Of a stretch of 64,000 bases of DNA, positions 20,966 to 30,052 are shown piece after piece. Source of the DNA: Marinihelvus sp942491555. GTDB taxonomy: Bacteria; Pseudomonadota; Gammaproteobacteria; Xanthomonadales; SZUA-36. The stretch covers positions 186,001-250,000 of the forward strand of contig CALOBN010000001.1 in the NCBI GenBank assembly GCA_942491555.1. The letters are read 5' to 3'. Each line of letters starts with the position of its first letter. Positions within the stretch are counted from its first letter, which is position 1. Below the pieces are notes generated by a model, which ran no database searches, was not told where the DNA came from, and saw nothing but the letters and a program-made list of their open reading frames with translations. The translations under genes were made by a program, and so were the position numbers.

Positions 20966-21913
20966 TTATGCAGCTGTCGATGATGCCGGGTGACCGGCCA
21001 GCAGGGTAATAACGGCAAAATTCGGCGGGCGCTTTTCGACGGTGTCAATGGCGCAATGCCTCACTTCCAGGCCGGCAGATTCGCAAAGCGCGCGCAGTTC
21101 CTGTTCCTGAAAGCCAAGGTTTTCATGTCCGTATGGTGCGACCGCTTTTTCATGCCGGTGCTGCGCCAGGGTTACCGCCAGCAACACCCCGTCCTTGCGC
21201 AGGACCCGGCGCACTTCACCGAAGACGGCCTCCGGACGGCGGGTATAAGTCAGGGCATGCAGCATCAGTATCGTGTCGATCGATTGGTCTGCGAGGGGCA
21301 GTTCGTGCATATCGCCCTGTTCGAAGCGAACGTTCGCAAACCCGGCCAGGCGCTGCTGTCCGGCTTCGACCACCCGCTTACTCAGGTCCAGGCAGGTCAC
21401 GCTGCGGGCCCGTGGGGCCAGTAACTCGGCAAGAGCGCCATCACCGGAGGCAATGTCCAACACGTCGCCCAGTGACAGGAGTTGGGCCAGCGCTCGGCCG
21501 GTGGCTTCCCAGGTCCGGCCCGGAGAGTAATGTCGCTCCATGTCGCCTGCGACCGCGTCAGCCCAGTTACCATCGCCACTGCGTGCCGCCAGAACCTGAG
21601 GAATTCGCTCCAGGTCCTGCTCGGCAAGCGGGTCGAGGGTCTGTTCTTTCAGTACCTGCCACAAGTCAGCAAGCGCCTGGTCCTCGGGTTCGCTGACCAG
21701 GCGATAGAACACTGAAACGCCGTCGCGACGGTCGTTGACCAGACGTGCCTCTTTCAGGCGTGCCAGGTGCGTTGATACCCGGGGTTGCGCCAGTTGGGTA
21801 ATGGCAGCCAGCTCAGCCACGCTGAGCTCTTCTTTCTCCAGCAGAAACAGCAGCCGTATCCGGGTGCTGTCAGAGAGCAGACGCAGGTGTTGGGTGGCGA
21901 TTTGCAAATCCAT
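20966..21913 (-). CDS. ArsR-family regulator fused to a SAM-dependent methyltransferase domain
   Basis: A 315-residue fusion. The N-terminal ArsR winged helix (about 1-95) has LSDSTRIRLLFLLEKEELSV and ITQLAQPRVSTHLARLKEAR; the metal-binding CxC of true ArsR is absent. The C-terminal class I methyltransferase fold (about 140-315) carries VLDIASGDGALAELL as motif I. Lying 19 bases before metH in one unit, it resembles SahR-type regulators of methionine metabolism, in which such a domain senses S-adenosylhomocysteine (recalled from the literature, not shown here). ATG at 21913 is chosen over 21964 because the longer start would run through the operator-like palindrome. Confidence 0.85.
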   Translation of the reverse strand: MDLQIATQHLRLLSDSTRIRLLFLLEKEELSVAELAAITQLAQPRVSTHLARLKEARLVNDRRDGVSVFYRLVSEPEDQALADLWQVLKEQTLDPLAEQDLERIPQVLAARSGDGNWADAVAGDMERHYSPGRTWEATGRALAQLLSLGDVLDIASGDGALAELLAPRARSVTCLDLSKRVVEAGQQRLAGFANVRFEQGDMHELPLADQSIDTILMLHALTYTRRPEAVFGEVRRVLRKDGVLLAVTLAQHRHEKAVAPYGHENLGFQEQELRALCESAGLEVRHCAIDTVEKRPPNFAVITLLAGHPASSTAA

Positions 21914-21923
21914 GCGCGGAGTA

Positions 21924-21953
21924 TATATCCTTTTATCGCGATTGGAAGATATA
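21924..21953. promoter_or_regulatory. 30-bp three-block palindrome upstream of the ArsR-metH unit
   Basis: TATATC, ATCGCGAT and GATATA are all symmetric about the same centre (between 21938 and 21939), with 5-base spacers. The site lies 11 bases upstream of the regulator ATG and in the divergent gap to the acyl-CoA dehydrogenase gene. Its layout is that of a dimeric winged-helix operator, most simply for the ArsR-type protein itself. Confidence 0.6.
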
Positions 21954-22024
21954 AGGCTGTGCACTCGTGGCCGGCTTGTAATCGCCGGAGACGGTTTTCA
22001 CATGCAAGACCGTCCCGCTAACCC

Positions 22025-22030
22025 TATAAT
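22025..22030 (+). promoter_or_regulatory. -10 box of the acyl-CoA dehydrogenase promoter
   Basis: A perfect TATAAT, 37 bases before the ATG. The sequence 17 bases upstream (ATGCAA) is a poor -35. Confidence 0.45.
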
Positions 22031-22067
22031 TGCGACCCACGTTGCACGTTGATGAGCTTTTACCGTT

Positions 22068-23231
22068 ATGGATTTTTCCCTTACTGAAGAACAGCAGATG
22101 ATCCAGGCCGCTGCCCGGGATTTTGCCCAGTCACAAATTGTTCCTGTCGCTGCCGAGCTTGATGCCAGCGGCACATTCCCAAGCGACACCATCGCGCAGA
22201 TGGGTGAACTGGGTCTTATGGGCATTGAAGTTCCCGAGTCATACGGTGGTGCAGGCATGGACCCGATATCGTATGTCCTTGCGCTCATTGAGGTTTCTGC
22301 AGCTGATGCGTCGCATGGGACGATCATGTCGGTGAACAATACGCTCTACTGCCACGGTATTCTCAAGTACGGTACGGAAGAGCAAAAACAAAAATTCGTT
22401 GTCCCCATCGCCTCGGGTCAAGCAATCGGGGCCTATGCCCTGACCGAGCCACAATCCGGCTCGGATGCGGTCAACATGCGCACACGGGCGGTGCTGTCCG
22501 ACGACGGCAGCCATTACGTGATCAACGGCAAAAAATCCTGGATAACTTCCGGGCCCGTCGCACGTTTCATCATGCTGTTTGCACTCACTGACCCGGAGCA
22601 GGGTGCGCGCGGCGTTTCGGCGTTTCTGATCGATACGCAGCGTGAAGGGTTTCGCTGCGGAAAAACCGAACCGAAGCTCGGCATCCGGGCTTCGGCAACC
22701 TGTGAAATCGAGTTAGAAAACTACCGCTGCCCGGTGGAGGACCGGCTGGGTGAGGAGGGCCGGGGCTTTAGCATGGCCATGGGTGTACTCGATGCAGGGC
22801 GTATCGGCATTGCAGCGCAGGCTGTAGGTATCGCGCGTGCCGCCTACGAGGCATCCGTCTCCTACGCGCGGGAGCGCGAAGCCTTTGGCCGGCCGATTGG
22901 CGGGTTTCAGATGATCCAGGCCAAACTGGCCGATATGTGCACCCGCCTTGAAGCGGCAACCCAGCTGACCCTGCGCGCCGCCTGGGGCAAACAGCAGGCG
23001 ATTGGGAGCGACGGACGCTATACCTTGCACGCCAGCATGGCTAAACTGTTTGCGTCGGAAGCGGCCATGTTCATAACCCACAACGCAGTGCAGATTCACG
23101 GCGGGATGGGGTACAGCAAGGAACTGCCCGTAGAACGTTACTTCCGGGATGCGAAAATTACCGAAATCTACGAGGGCACGAGCGAAATTCAGCGCATGGT
23201 GATAAGCCGGCTCGAGACTGGTCTGCGCTAA
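22068..23231 (+). CDS. Short-chain-type acyl-CoA dehydrogenase
   Basis: A 387-residue FAD enzyme that introduces the 2,3 double bond in an acyl-CoA. The N-terminal helical domain begins MDFSLTEEQQMIQ. The FAD-binding YALTEPQSGSDA is near 123, the C-terminal domain has YAREREAFGRPIGGFQ, and the catalytic glutamate is in IYEGTSEIQRMVI near residue 370. That glutamate position matches butyryl/short-chain enzymes. Electrons would pass to ETF. The exact chain length cannot be read from sequence. Its own promoter is likely; 69 bases separate it from the GDH gene. Confidence 0.92.
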   Translation: MDFSLTEEQQMIQAAARDFAQSQIVPVAAELDASGTFPSDTIAQMGELGLMGIEVPESYGGAGMDPISYVLALIEVSAADASHGTIMSVNNTLYCHGILKYGTEEQKQKFVVPIASGQAIGAYALTEPQSGSDAVNMRTRAVLSDDGSHYVINGKKSWITSGPVARFIMLFALTDPEQGARGVSAFLIDTQREGFRCGKTEPKLGIRASATCEIELENYRCPVEDRLGEEGRGFSMAMGVLDAGRIGIAAQAVGIARAAYEASVSYAREREAFGRPIGGFQMIQAKLADMCTRLEAATQLTLRAAWGKQQAIGSDGRYTLHASMAKLFASEAAMFITHNAVQIHGGMGYSKELPVERYFRDAKITEIYEGTSEIQRMVISRLETGLR

Positions 23232-23300
23232 GAACGTTCTGCCGCATACCCTGCGACCCATAGGCTCGCGCAGCGGGGAGGGGGCTTTGGCCCGATCATC

Positions 23301-26300
23301 ATGAGCAGTAAAACGGTGTCTGAGGACAAGTCAGTCCTACTGGAAAATGTTCAGCAGCTTCTTGCCGATCATGTATCCCAAGCCCGCGCCGCGCAGGCGC
23401 GATATTTTGCCGAGGCGTTCCTGCGCCGGGTACCTGCCGAGGAAATCAGCGGCGTTGATGCGCAGGCGGTCGCTGCATCCCTTGCCGGAATGCTCAAGTT
23501 TATCGGGCAGTGTGATCCGGGAACCGCAAAAATTCGTGTTTACAACCCCACCCGGTCCCGCGATGGCTGGACCAGCCCGCACACCATCGTCGACATGGTG
23601 CAGGGAGATAAGCCTTTTCTCGTGGACACGGCCAACCTGGTGCTGTCCGAACTCAATATCGGCGTTCATATTATTGTTCATCCGGTAATCCATGCGCTGC
23701 GGGATAAAACGGGTCGACTGCGCGGTTTGTATCCCAGTGCTGAGAAAAAAGGCGAACCGGAGTCGGTCATGCACCTGCAGATCGACCGGCAGAATGACCC
23801 GAATACGCTCAAGACGATTGAGCAGCAGCTGACGATCGCGATGCGGAATGTTGCGGCCGCGGTTGCGGACTGGAAGCCCATGCGCGAAAGCCTCAGTGAG
23901 GCTGCCGAGAAGCTGCCGGAATGGGCTGCCGGCTGTGCGCCGGAACTGCTGCATGAGTGTCAGGATTTCCTGACCTGGTTGCGCGATGATCATTTTATCC
24001 TGCTCGGTGCGCGCGACTACGAAGTACAGAGAGGGAAAGGCGGGCAGAACCTGGTGCTTGTTGAAGGCACCGGCCTGGGAATGCTGCGTGAAGAGCCCAA
24101 GACCATCCGCAGCCGTCCTATCGCAACGCTGAGTGATGGTGCGCTCAAAGACCGCAAGCAACCCCTGATCATCACCAAAACGCGCGCGCACAGCACAGTG
24201 CATCGCAGCGGGTATATGGATTACATCGGTGTCCTGCGTTTCGATAGCAAAGGGCGCGTTGTGGGTGAGCGCCGTTTTATCGGCCTGTTTACGTCTAATG
24301 CCTATTTCCGCCGGGTCAGCGACACACCGCTCGTGCGCAAAAAGGTTGAAGACGTCCTCGAGAGGTCTGAGCTGCGCGCCGAGAGCTATGCGCGTAAATC
24401 CCTCGTGCACATCATCGAAACCCTGCCCCGGGATGACCTGTTCCAGGCCAGCGTGGAAGAGATCTGGGATATCGCGAATTCGGTTCTTGCGCTCATGGAG
24501 CGCCAGCGCGTTCGCTTGCTGGTCCGCCGGGAACATTTCAATCGCTTTTATTCCTGCCTGGTCTATATCCCGCGCGACCGGTTCTCGACTGAGAACCGGG
24601 AGAAAATCCAGCAGATCCTGTGCCGGGCATTCCAGGGGGAGCAACTCGATTTCACCGTGCAGATCTCCGCATCGCGACTCGCGCGTTTGCAGTTATTGAT
24701 TCGACCGCGCCCGGGGGCGCAGCCAAACCCGGATATTCGTGCGCTGGAAAACAAGATTGTCGAGGCGGTCCGTTCCTGGGTTGATGGTTTGAGCGAAATC
24801 CTTGTGCAGAAGTTTGGCGAGGAACAGGGCCTGGCCTGGACCAGCCAGATCGGCAAAGCCTTTCCGGCCGCCTACCAGGAAGACGTATCCCCCTGGGTGG
24901 CAAGCTTTGACGTGGAGCGCATCGCCGAACTTGGTGATGAATCAGATTTGAAAATGAGCCTTTACCGCCCGCGTGGCAAGGAGTCCGGGCTGCTGCGCTT
25001 CAAGCTGTTCAAGCGCGGCCGGCCGATACCGCTGTCCCAGGTGCTGCCCATTCTGGAGAACCTCGGGCTGCGGGTGAGTAATGAGCGGCCCTATCACCTC
25101 GAGCTGGGTGATGGGGATTCGGTCTGGGTTCAGGACTACGACATGGTTTATGAGCGTCCGGTGCAGCTGAACCTGGACCTGGTTCGCGATACCTTCATGG
25201 AAGCGTTTATCAACACCTGGCGCGGGGTCACCCGCAGCGATGGCTTTAACCGTTTGATTCTGGCTTGCGGCATGGAATGGCGCGAGGTCAAGGTCCTGCG
25301 TGCCTACGCGCATTATCTGCAGCAAATCGGTGTGCCCTTTTCACAGGGGTATATGGCAATGACGCTGGCCCGTCATCCGCTGCTGGCCCGTCTGCTCGTG
25401 GAGTACTTTGACGCCCTGTTTAACCCGGGCCGGGAAGATGAGACGGAATACCGGGCAGACCTGGCAGCCAGGCGTATTGCGCGTGATCTCGATGCCCTCA
25501 GAGGGGATCGCGAAGCGAGCGACAAGGTGTTGGTTGAATATGTGCAACAGCTCATCGATTACCGCTCAAACGGTACTCGCGAGCAGCAGATCAACAGCAT
25601 CGAGCAGGCCTTCCGTCGTGGCGTGAATGCGATCAGCAGCCTGGATGAAGACCGGATTCTGCACATGTTTTACCGCATGATCTGCTCGACCTTGCGGACC
25701 AACTATTACCAGACCGATGAAGAGGGTGTATTCAAGGAATACATCAGCTTTAAGCTCGACTCGCGGACCATTCCCGACCTGCCTGCGCCGCGCCCGTACC
25801 GGGAAATCTGGGTCTACTCAACGCGGGTGGAAGGCATTCATTTACGCATGGGCCCCATCGCCCGTGGCGGCCTTCGCTGGTCCGATCGCCGCGCTGATTT
25901 CCGCACTGAAGTCCTGGGCCTGATGAAGGCGCAAAACGTCAAAAACACCATGATTGTACCTGTCGGAGCCAAGGGTGGATTCGTACCACTGAACCTGCCG
26001 GATGGGGCTGGCCGGGAAGCCATCATGGCTGAAGGAATAGCCTGTTATAAGATATTTATCAATGGCTTATTGGATTTAACAGATAATTTGAAGGAGGAAG
26101 ATATTATTCCGCCGGAAGACGTGATCCGGCGTGATAATGATGATCCTTACCTGGTCGTTGCAGCGGACAAGGGCACCGCAACGTTTTCCGACACCGCGAA
26201 TGCGCTGGCGGAAGGTCGTGGCTTCTGGATGGGCGATGCCTTCGCCTCGGGCGGGTCGGTAGGTTATGACCACAAAGGCATGGGTATCACTGCGAAAGGC

Positions 26301-28259
26301 GCCTGGGAGGGCGTGAAACGTCATTTCCGCGAAATGGGGCGCAATATCCAGAAAGAGCCCTTCACAGTGGTTGGCATTGGCGATATGTCCGGTGATGTCT
26401 TCGGCAATGGCATGCTGCTCTCCCGCCAGATCCGGCTGCAGGCAGCCTTTAACCACCTGCATATTTTCCTGGATCCGGACCCGGATCCAGCCAGTTCTTT
26501 CAAGGAGCGCAAGCGTTTATTTGCGTTGCCGCGCTCCAGCTGGACGGACTACAACCCGGACCTGATCAGCGCCGGCGGCGGTGTTTTTTCCCGCCAGGAG
26601 AAATCCATTCCCCTGAGTAAGCCCGTGCGTGAGTGGCTGGATATAAAAGAAGAGCAACTCACTCCTGACGAGCTGATTTCCCGGCTGTTGATGGCCGAGT
26701 CTGATCTGCTCTGGAATGGCGGCATCGGCACCTACGTCAAGGCGTCACGAGAAAGTCACGCCGACGTTGGCGATCTGGCCAACAACGGGCTGCGGGTTAA
26801 TGGCAATGAGCTGCGCTGCAAGGTGGTCGGGGAGGGCGGCAACCTGGGTCTGACGCAGCTGGGCCGTATTGAGTACGCGCGCAACGGTGGCCGCATCAAT
26901 ACAGATTTTATTGACAACTCTGCCGGCGTTGATTGCTCTGACCACGAGGTCAACATCAAACTGCTGCTTGATCAGGCGATGCACGCGCGCAAACTCACCC
27001 GCCCCAAACGCAACGAGCTGCTGGCGCAGATGACGGACGAGGTCGAGGCCCTGGTGTTACGCAGCAACTATTTGCAGACCCAGGCTATTTCCATGATGGA
27101 GCGGTTGTCAGGTGCGCGACTGGGTGCCAAACAGCGGTTTATCGATGTGCTGGAGGATGAAGGCCTGCTCGACCGGAACCTGGAATTTTTGCCGGAAGAC
27201 GACGAGCTCGTCGAGCGCCGCAACCGGGGTGAGGGCCTGTATCGACCGGAGCTTGCTGTCTTGCTGAGCTATAGCAAGATCCGGCTTTATCAGCATTTGC
27301 TTGAATCGGACGTGCCGGAAGATCCTTTCCTGTCCTCTGAACTCAGCCGTTACTTTCCCGAACCGTTGCAAACGCGTTATGCCGACCTGATTCCTGAACA
27401 TCGCCTGCGCCGCGAAATTGTCGCGACCCAGGTCACCAACAGCCTTGTTAACCGCATGGGAATCTCGTTTGTGGTGCGCATGCGTGAGGACACCGGAGCG
27501 GGGTCTGCAACCCTGGCGCGTGCCTATACCGTGGCGCGGGAATTGCTCGACGCCCGCGATTTCTGGAGCCGTATCGAGTCCCTGGATTCCCGGGTGCCGG
27601 CGCAGCTGCAGACGGATGCGATGTTGGTGATGTGGGGCCAGTTGCGCCAGGTCACGCGCTGGATCGCTAACTTACCCGGTAAGGAATTACAGATTCAGGC
27701 CATGATCAGCCGCCTGCAATCCGGCCTGGAACAGGTTCAGAAGAGCCTGGTCAGCAAGTTGGACAGCGTCGAGCGGGCAGCCCTCAAGCACGAGGAGGAC
27801 CGCTATGTGGATGCGGGCTTCCCGCAACGCCTGGCGCGCCGTATCGCTACCTTGCCCATGGTGTTCCCCTTGCTGGACGTGGTGGAAACCGCGGCGGCGG
27901 GTGATCTGGAAGTGCTCCAGGTTGCCTCGGTGTACCGTGGACTGGGCGACTCATTGGGGCTTAGCTGGCTGCGCAAGCAGGTCGAATCACTGCGGGTTGA
28001 AGGACAGTGGCATGCTCAGGCACGCGGCAATCTGCGTGATGAACTGTATGCCCACCATCGTGAGTTGGTGGACTCGGCCATTCGCAGCTGCGGTATTGAA
28101 GGTGATCCCGTGCTTTGCTGGATTGGCAAAAACGATGACCAGGTCAAACGGGTTGTCGACATGATGGAAGATATGCGCTGCCTGGAGCGCATCGACTATG
28201 CGACGGCCTCCGTCGCGGTGCGCTCCCTGGGCCAGTTGCTGGATTCAGCAACCGAATGA
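23301..28259 (+). CDS. gdhB: NAD-specific glutamate dehydrogenase, giant (GDH-180) type
   Basis: A 1652-residue enzyme that oxidises glutamate to 2-oxoglutarate and ammonia. This class has long N-terminal regulatory (ACT-like) regions, a central catalytic domain and a C-terminal extension, and length agrees with Pseudomonas GdhB (about 1620). Catalytic-domain marks are MGPIARGGLRWSDRRADF near 850, PVGAKGGFV near 890 and GIGDMSGDVFGNGM near 1025. GGGGAGGGGG about 15 bases upstream may aid initiation. It overlaps the NAD kinase gene by 4 bases. Bases 26034-26108 are strikingly AT-rich compared with the rest of the gene (see findings). Confidence 0.95.
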   Translation: MSSKTVSEDKSVLLENVQQLLADHVSQARAAQARYFAEAFLRRVPAEEISGVDAQAVAASLAGMLKFIGQCDPGTAKIRVYNPTRSRDGWTSPHTIVDMVQGDKPFLVDTANLVLSELNIGVHIIVHPVIHALRDKTGRLRGLYPSAEKKGEPESVMHLQIDRQNDPNTLKTIEQQLTIAMRNVAAAVADWKPMRESLSEAAEKLPEWAAGCAPELLHECQDFLTWLRDDHFILLGARDYEVQRGKGGQNLVLVEGTGLGMLREEPKTIRSRPIATLSDGALKDRKQPLIITKTRAHSTVHRSGYMDYIGVLRFDSKGRVVGERRFIGLFTSNAYFRRVSDTPLVRKKVEDVLERSELRAESYARKSLVHIIETLPRDDLFQASVEEIWDIANSVLALMERQRVRLLVRREHFNRFYSCLVYIPRDRFSTENREKIQQILCRAFQGEQLDFTVQISASRLARLQLLIRPRPGAQPNPDIRALENKIVEAVRSWVDGLSEILVQKFGEEQGLAWTSQIGKAFPAAYQEDVSPWVASFDVERIAELGDESDLKMSLYRPRGKESGLLRFKLFKRGRPIPLSQVLPILENLGLRVSNERPYHLELGDGDSVWVQDYDMVYERPVQLNLDLVRDTFMEAFINTWRGVTRSDGFNRLILACGMEWREVKVLRAYAHYLQQIGVPFSQGYMAMTLARHPLLARLLVEYFDALFNPGREDETEYRADLAARRIARDLDALRGDREASDKVLVEYVQQLIDYRSNGTREQQINSIEQAFRRGVNAISSLDEDRILHMFYRMICSTLRTNYYQTDEEGVFKEYISFKLDSRTIPDLPAPRPYREIWVYSTRVEGIHLRMGPIARGGLRWSDRRADFRTEVLGLMKAQNVKNTMIVPVGAKGGFVPLNLPDGAGREAIMAEGIACYKIFINGLLDLTDNLKEEDIIPPEDVIRRDNDDPYLVVAADKGTATFSDTANALAEGRGFWMGDAFASGGSVGYDHKGMGITAKGAWEGVKRHFREMGRNIQKEPFTVVGIGDMSGDVFGNGMLLSRQIRLQAAFNHLHIFLDPDPDPASSFKERKRLFALPRSSWTDYNPDLISAGGGVFSRQEKSIPLSKPVREWLDIKEEQLTPDELISRLLMAESDLLWNGGIGTYVKASRESHADVGDLANNGLRVNGNELRCKVVGEGGNLGLTQLGRIEYARNGGRINTDFIDNSAGVDCSDHEVNIKLLLDQAMHARKLTRPKRNELLAQMTDEVEALVLRSNYLQTQAISMMERLSGARLGAKQRFIDVLEDEGLLDRNLEFLPEDDELVERRNRGEGLYRPELAVLLSYSKIRLYQHLLESDVPEDPFLSSELSRYFPEPLQTRYADLIPEHRLRREIVATQVTNSLVNRMGISFVVRMREDTGAGSATLARAYTVARELLDARDFWSRIESLDSRVPAQLQTDAMLVMWGQLRQVTRWIANLPGKELQIQAMISRLQSGLEQVQKSLVSKLDSVERAALKHEEDRYVDAGFPQRLARRIATLPMVFPLLDVVETAAAGDLEVLQVASVYRGLGDSLGLSWLRKQVESLRVEGQWHAQARGNLRDELYAHHRELVDSAIRSCGIEGDPVLCWIGKNDDQVKRVVDMMEDMRCLERIDYATASVAVRSLGQLLDSATE

Positions 28260-29020
28260 AGGCGCCGACGGTTCATTTTCTTGCCAGCCAGTCACCGGCC
28301 AGCCAGCAGGCCCTGCTCGACATGACCGAGCAGTACGGCAACACGCCGCTGGAAGCCGCTGACGTGGTGGTGGCCATTGGTGGCGACGGGTTCATGTTAA
28401 GAACCCTGCACCGGCTGACCGCACTGTCGCCTCCGGTTTATGGCATGAAGACCGGCAACGTCGGTTTCCTGATGAATCGTTTCGAGGCTGACGGGCTGAT
28501 GGAACGGCTTGGCGAGGCCACGCAGGTGTCTTTGCACCCCTTGCGCATGGTGGTGGAGACCGAATCCGGAGACACCTCACAGGCACTGGCTATCAACGAG
28601 GTTTCCCTGCTCCGCCAGACCAACCAGGCGGCGCACATTCGCATCAGCATCAATGACAATGTGAAAGTGGAAGAGTTGGTTTGTGATGGCGTATTGCTGG
28701 CCACCGCTGCGGGCAGCACGGCCTACAACTTTTCCGTGCGCGGGCCGATTTTGCCCCTTGGCACGGATGCGCTGGCGCTGACCCCGATCAGCCCGTTCCG
28801 GCCACGGCGCTGGCGCGGTGCGGTTTTGCCGGGCAGTGCGAACGTGGTTTTTGATATTCTCGACCCCCTGAAACGCTCTGTCAGCGCCACTGCGGATGCC
28901 TACGAGGTGCGCAACGTGGTACGGGTAACCGTGTACGAGGCACGCGAACTGTCTTTACGCCTGTTGTTCGATCCGGATCATTCACTGGAAGAGCGGATTC
29001 TTAACGAACAGTTCCTGTGA
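28256..29020 (+). CDS. nadK: NAD kinase, short form
   Basis: A 254-residue kinase that makes NADP from NAD. The catalytic GGDG is in AIGGDGFMLRTLH near residue 42, followed by TGNVGFLMN near 63, and the second signature TAAGSTAYNFSVRGP is near 150. It is shorter than the usual gammaproteobacterial enzyme (about 290) and closer in length to alphaproteobacterial forms. The ATG overlaps the gdhB stop (ATGA), so the two are translationally coupled, which links NADP supply with NAD-dependent glutamate breakdown. Confidence 0.92.
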   Translation: MKAPTVHFLASQSPASQQALLDMTEQYGNTPLEAADVVVAIGGDGFMLRTLHRLTALSPPVYGMKTGNVGFLMNRFEADGLMERLGEATQVSLHPLRMVVETESGDTSQALAINEVSLLRQTNQAAHIRISINDNVKVEELVCDGVLLATAAGSTAYNFSVRGPILPLGTDALALTPISPFRPRRWRGAVLPGSANVVFDILDPLKRSVSATADAYEVRNVVRVTVYEARELSLRLLFDPDHSLEERILNEQFL

Positions 29021-29062
29021 GTAGCCGCAGGCCGCCGTTTCCCGGTTTTTGAGAATTGCCTG

Positions 29063-29992
29063 ATGCATGATGACCCCATGAATACTGCTTCTGTTACGCC
29101 AATACATCCCCGGCCACTGGTCGTGGCCATCTCCTCGCGCGCCCTGTTTGACCTGCAACAGAGTCACGAGGTGTTTGAAAACGAGGGGCTGGAATCCTAT
29201 GCCCGCTACCAGTTATCCCGGGAAGATGATGTCCTCGCGCCCGGCGTGGCCTTTCCCCTGGTGCGCAAACTTTTAAAGCTCAATGAGGATGCGGTGGATC
29301 ATCCGGGTGTCGAGGTGATCCTGGCCTCGCGGAACAGCGCTGACTCGGGACTGCGGATCTTCAACTCCATTGAGCACCACGGCCTGGTCGTTGAGCGGGC
29401 CGTATTTACCAATGGTGAGCCGCCCGACCGCTATATGCGCGCGCTTGGCGCAGATTTATTTTTATCCACCCATGACGATGATGTCCGGCGCACGCTCAAC
29501 GCCGGTTTCGCAGCGGCCAAGATTCTCCCGGGCAGTGCGGCCAGTCCGGAACAGACTCAGCTCAGGCTGGCTTTTGATGGCGACGCCGTGCTCTTCAGCG
29601 ACGAGGCAGAGCGGGTGTTCCAGGCCGAGGGCCTGGCCGCATTCGCGGCCAGTGAGAAACGTGCTGCGCTGGAACCACTCATGGGAGGGCCTTTTAAAAG
29701 GGTGCTACAGGCCCTGCACGATATCCAGTCAGCCTATCCCATCGAGAACAATCCCATTCGCACCGCGTTGGTGACCGCACGTTCGGCCCCGGCGCACAAA
29801 CGCGTCATTCTTACGCTACGCCACTGGGGTATTCGGATTGATGAGGCCCTGTTTCTGGGCGGCAAGAGCAAAGGTCCGTTTCTGGCGGCATTTGGTGCGG
29901 ACATCTTTTTTGATGACCAGACCGCGCATTGTGAATCGGCCAGTGAGCATGTAACGACGGGTCACGTACCCCATGGCATCAGTAACGAGTAG
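29063..29992 (+). CDS. Cytosolic 5'-nucleotidase (NT5C1-like)
   Basis: A 309-residue protein of the 5-nucleotidase family related to animal cytosolic IA/IB enzymes, which dephosphorylate AMP or IMP. Seen motifs are LVVAISSRALFDL at the start, VEVILASRNSADSGLR near 90, and GADLFLSTHDDDV near 130. The C-terminal half has TALVTARSAPAHKRV and WGIRIDEALFLGGKSKG, then DIFFDDQ with the metal-binding aspartates. The first conserved aspartate of HAD enzymes appears replaced by the AISSR segment, as is normal in this family. It follows nadK by 42 bases. A second ATG at 29078 is possible. Confidence 0.85.
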   Translation: MHDDPMNTASVTPIHPRPLVVAISSRALFDLQQSHEVFENEGLESYARYQLSREDDVLAPGVAFPLVRKLLKLNEDAVDHPGVEVILASRNSADSGLRIFNSIEHHGLVVERAVFTNGEPPDRYMRALGADLFLSTHDDDVRRTLNAGFAAAKILPGSAASPEQTQLRLAFDGDAVLFSDEAERVFQAEGLAAFAASEKRAALEPLMGGPFKRVLQALHDIQSAYPIENNPIRTALVTARSAPAHKRVILTLRHWGIRIDEALFLGGKSKGPFLAAFGADIFFDDQTAHCESASEHVTTGHVPHGISNE

Positions 29993-30014
29993 TGTTTCGC
30001 AGATCCGGATTTGA

Positions 30015-30050
30015 AGCCCGGGACATCGTTGCTTACCGAACCCCGGGGCT
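30015..30050. terminator. Imperfect hairpin between convergent nucleotidase and murB genes
   Basis: AGCCCGGG (30015-30022) can pair with CCCCGGGGCT (30041-30050) with one bulged G. It sits in the 60-base gap between convergent genes. No T-run is visible. Confidence 0.35.
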
Positions 30051-30052
30051 GC

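Noticed and set aside
20947..21053. Cobalamin or SAM riboswitch before metH
   Set aside because: Only 19 bases separate metH from the upstream gene, with no room for an aptamer.
23337..24644. 435-residue open frame antisense to gdhB
   Set aside because: Lies wholly within gdhB and shows no domain; gdhB is certain.
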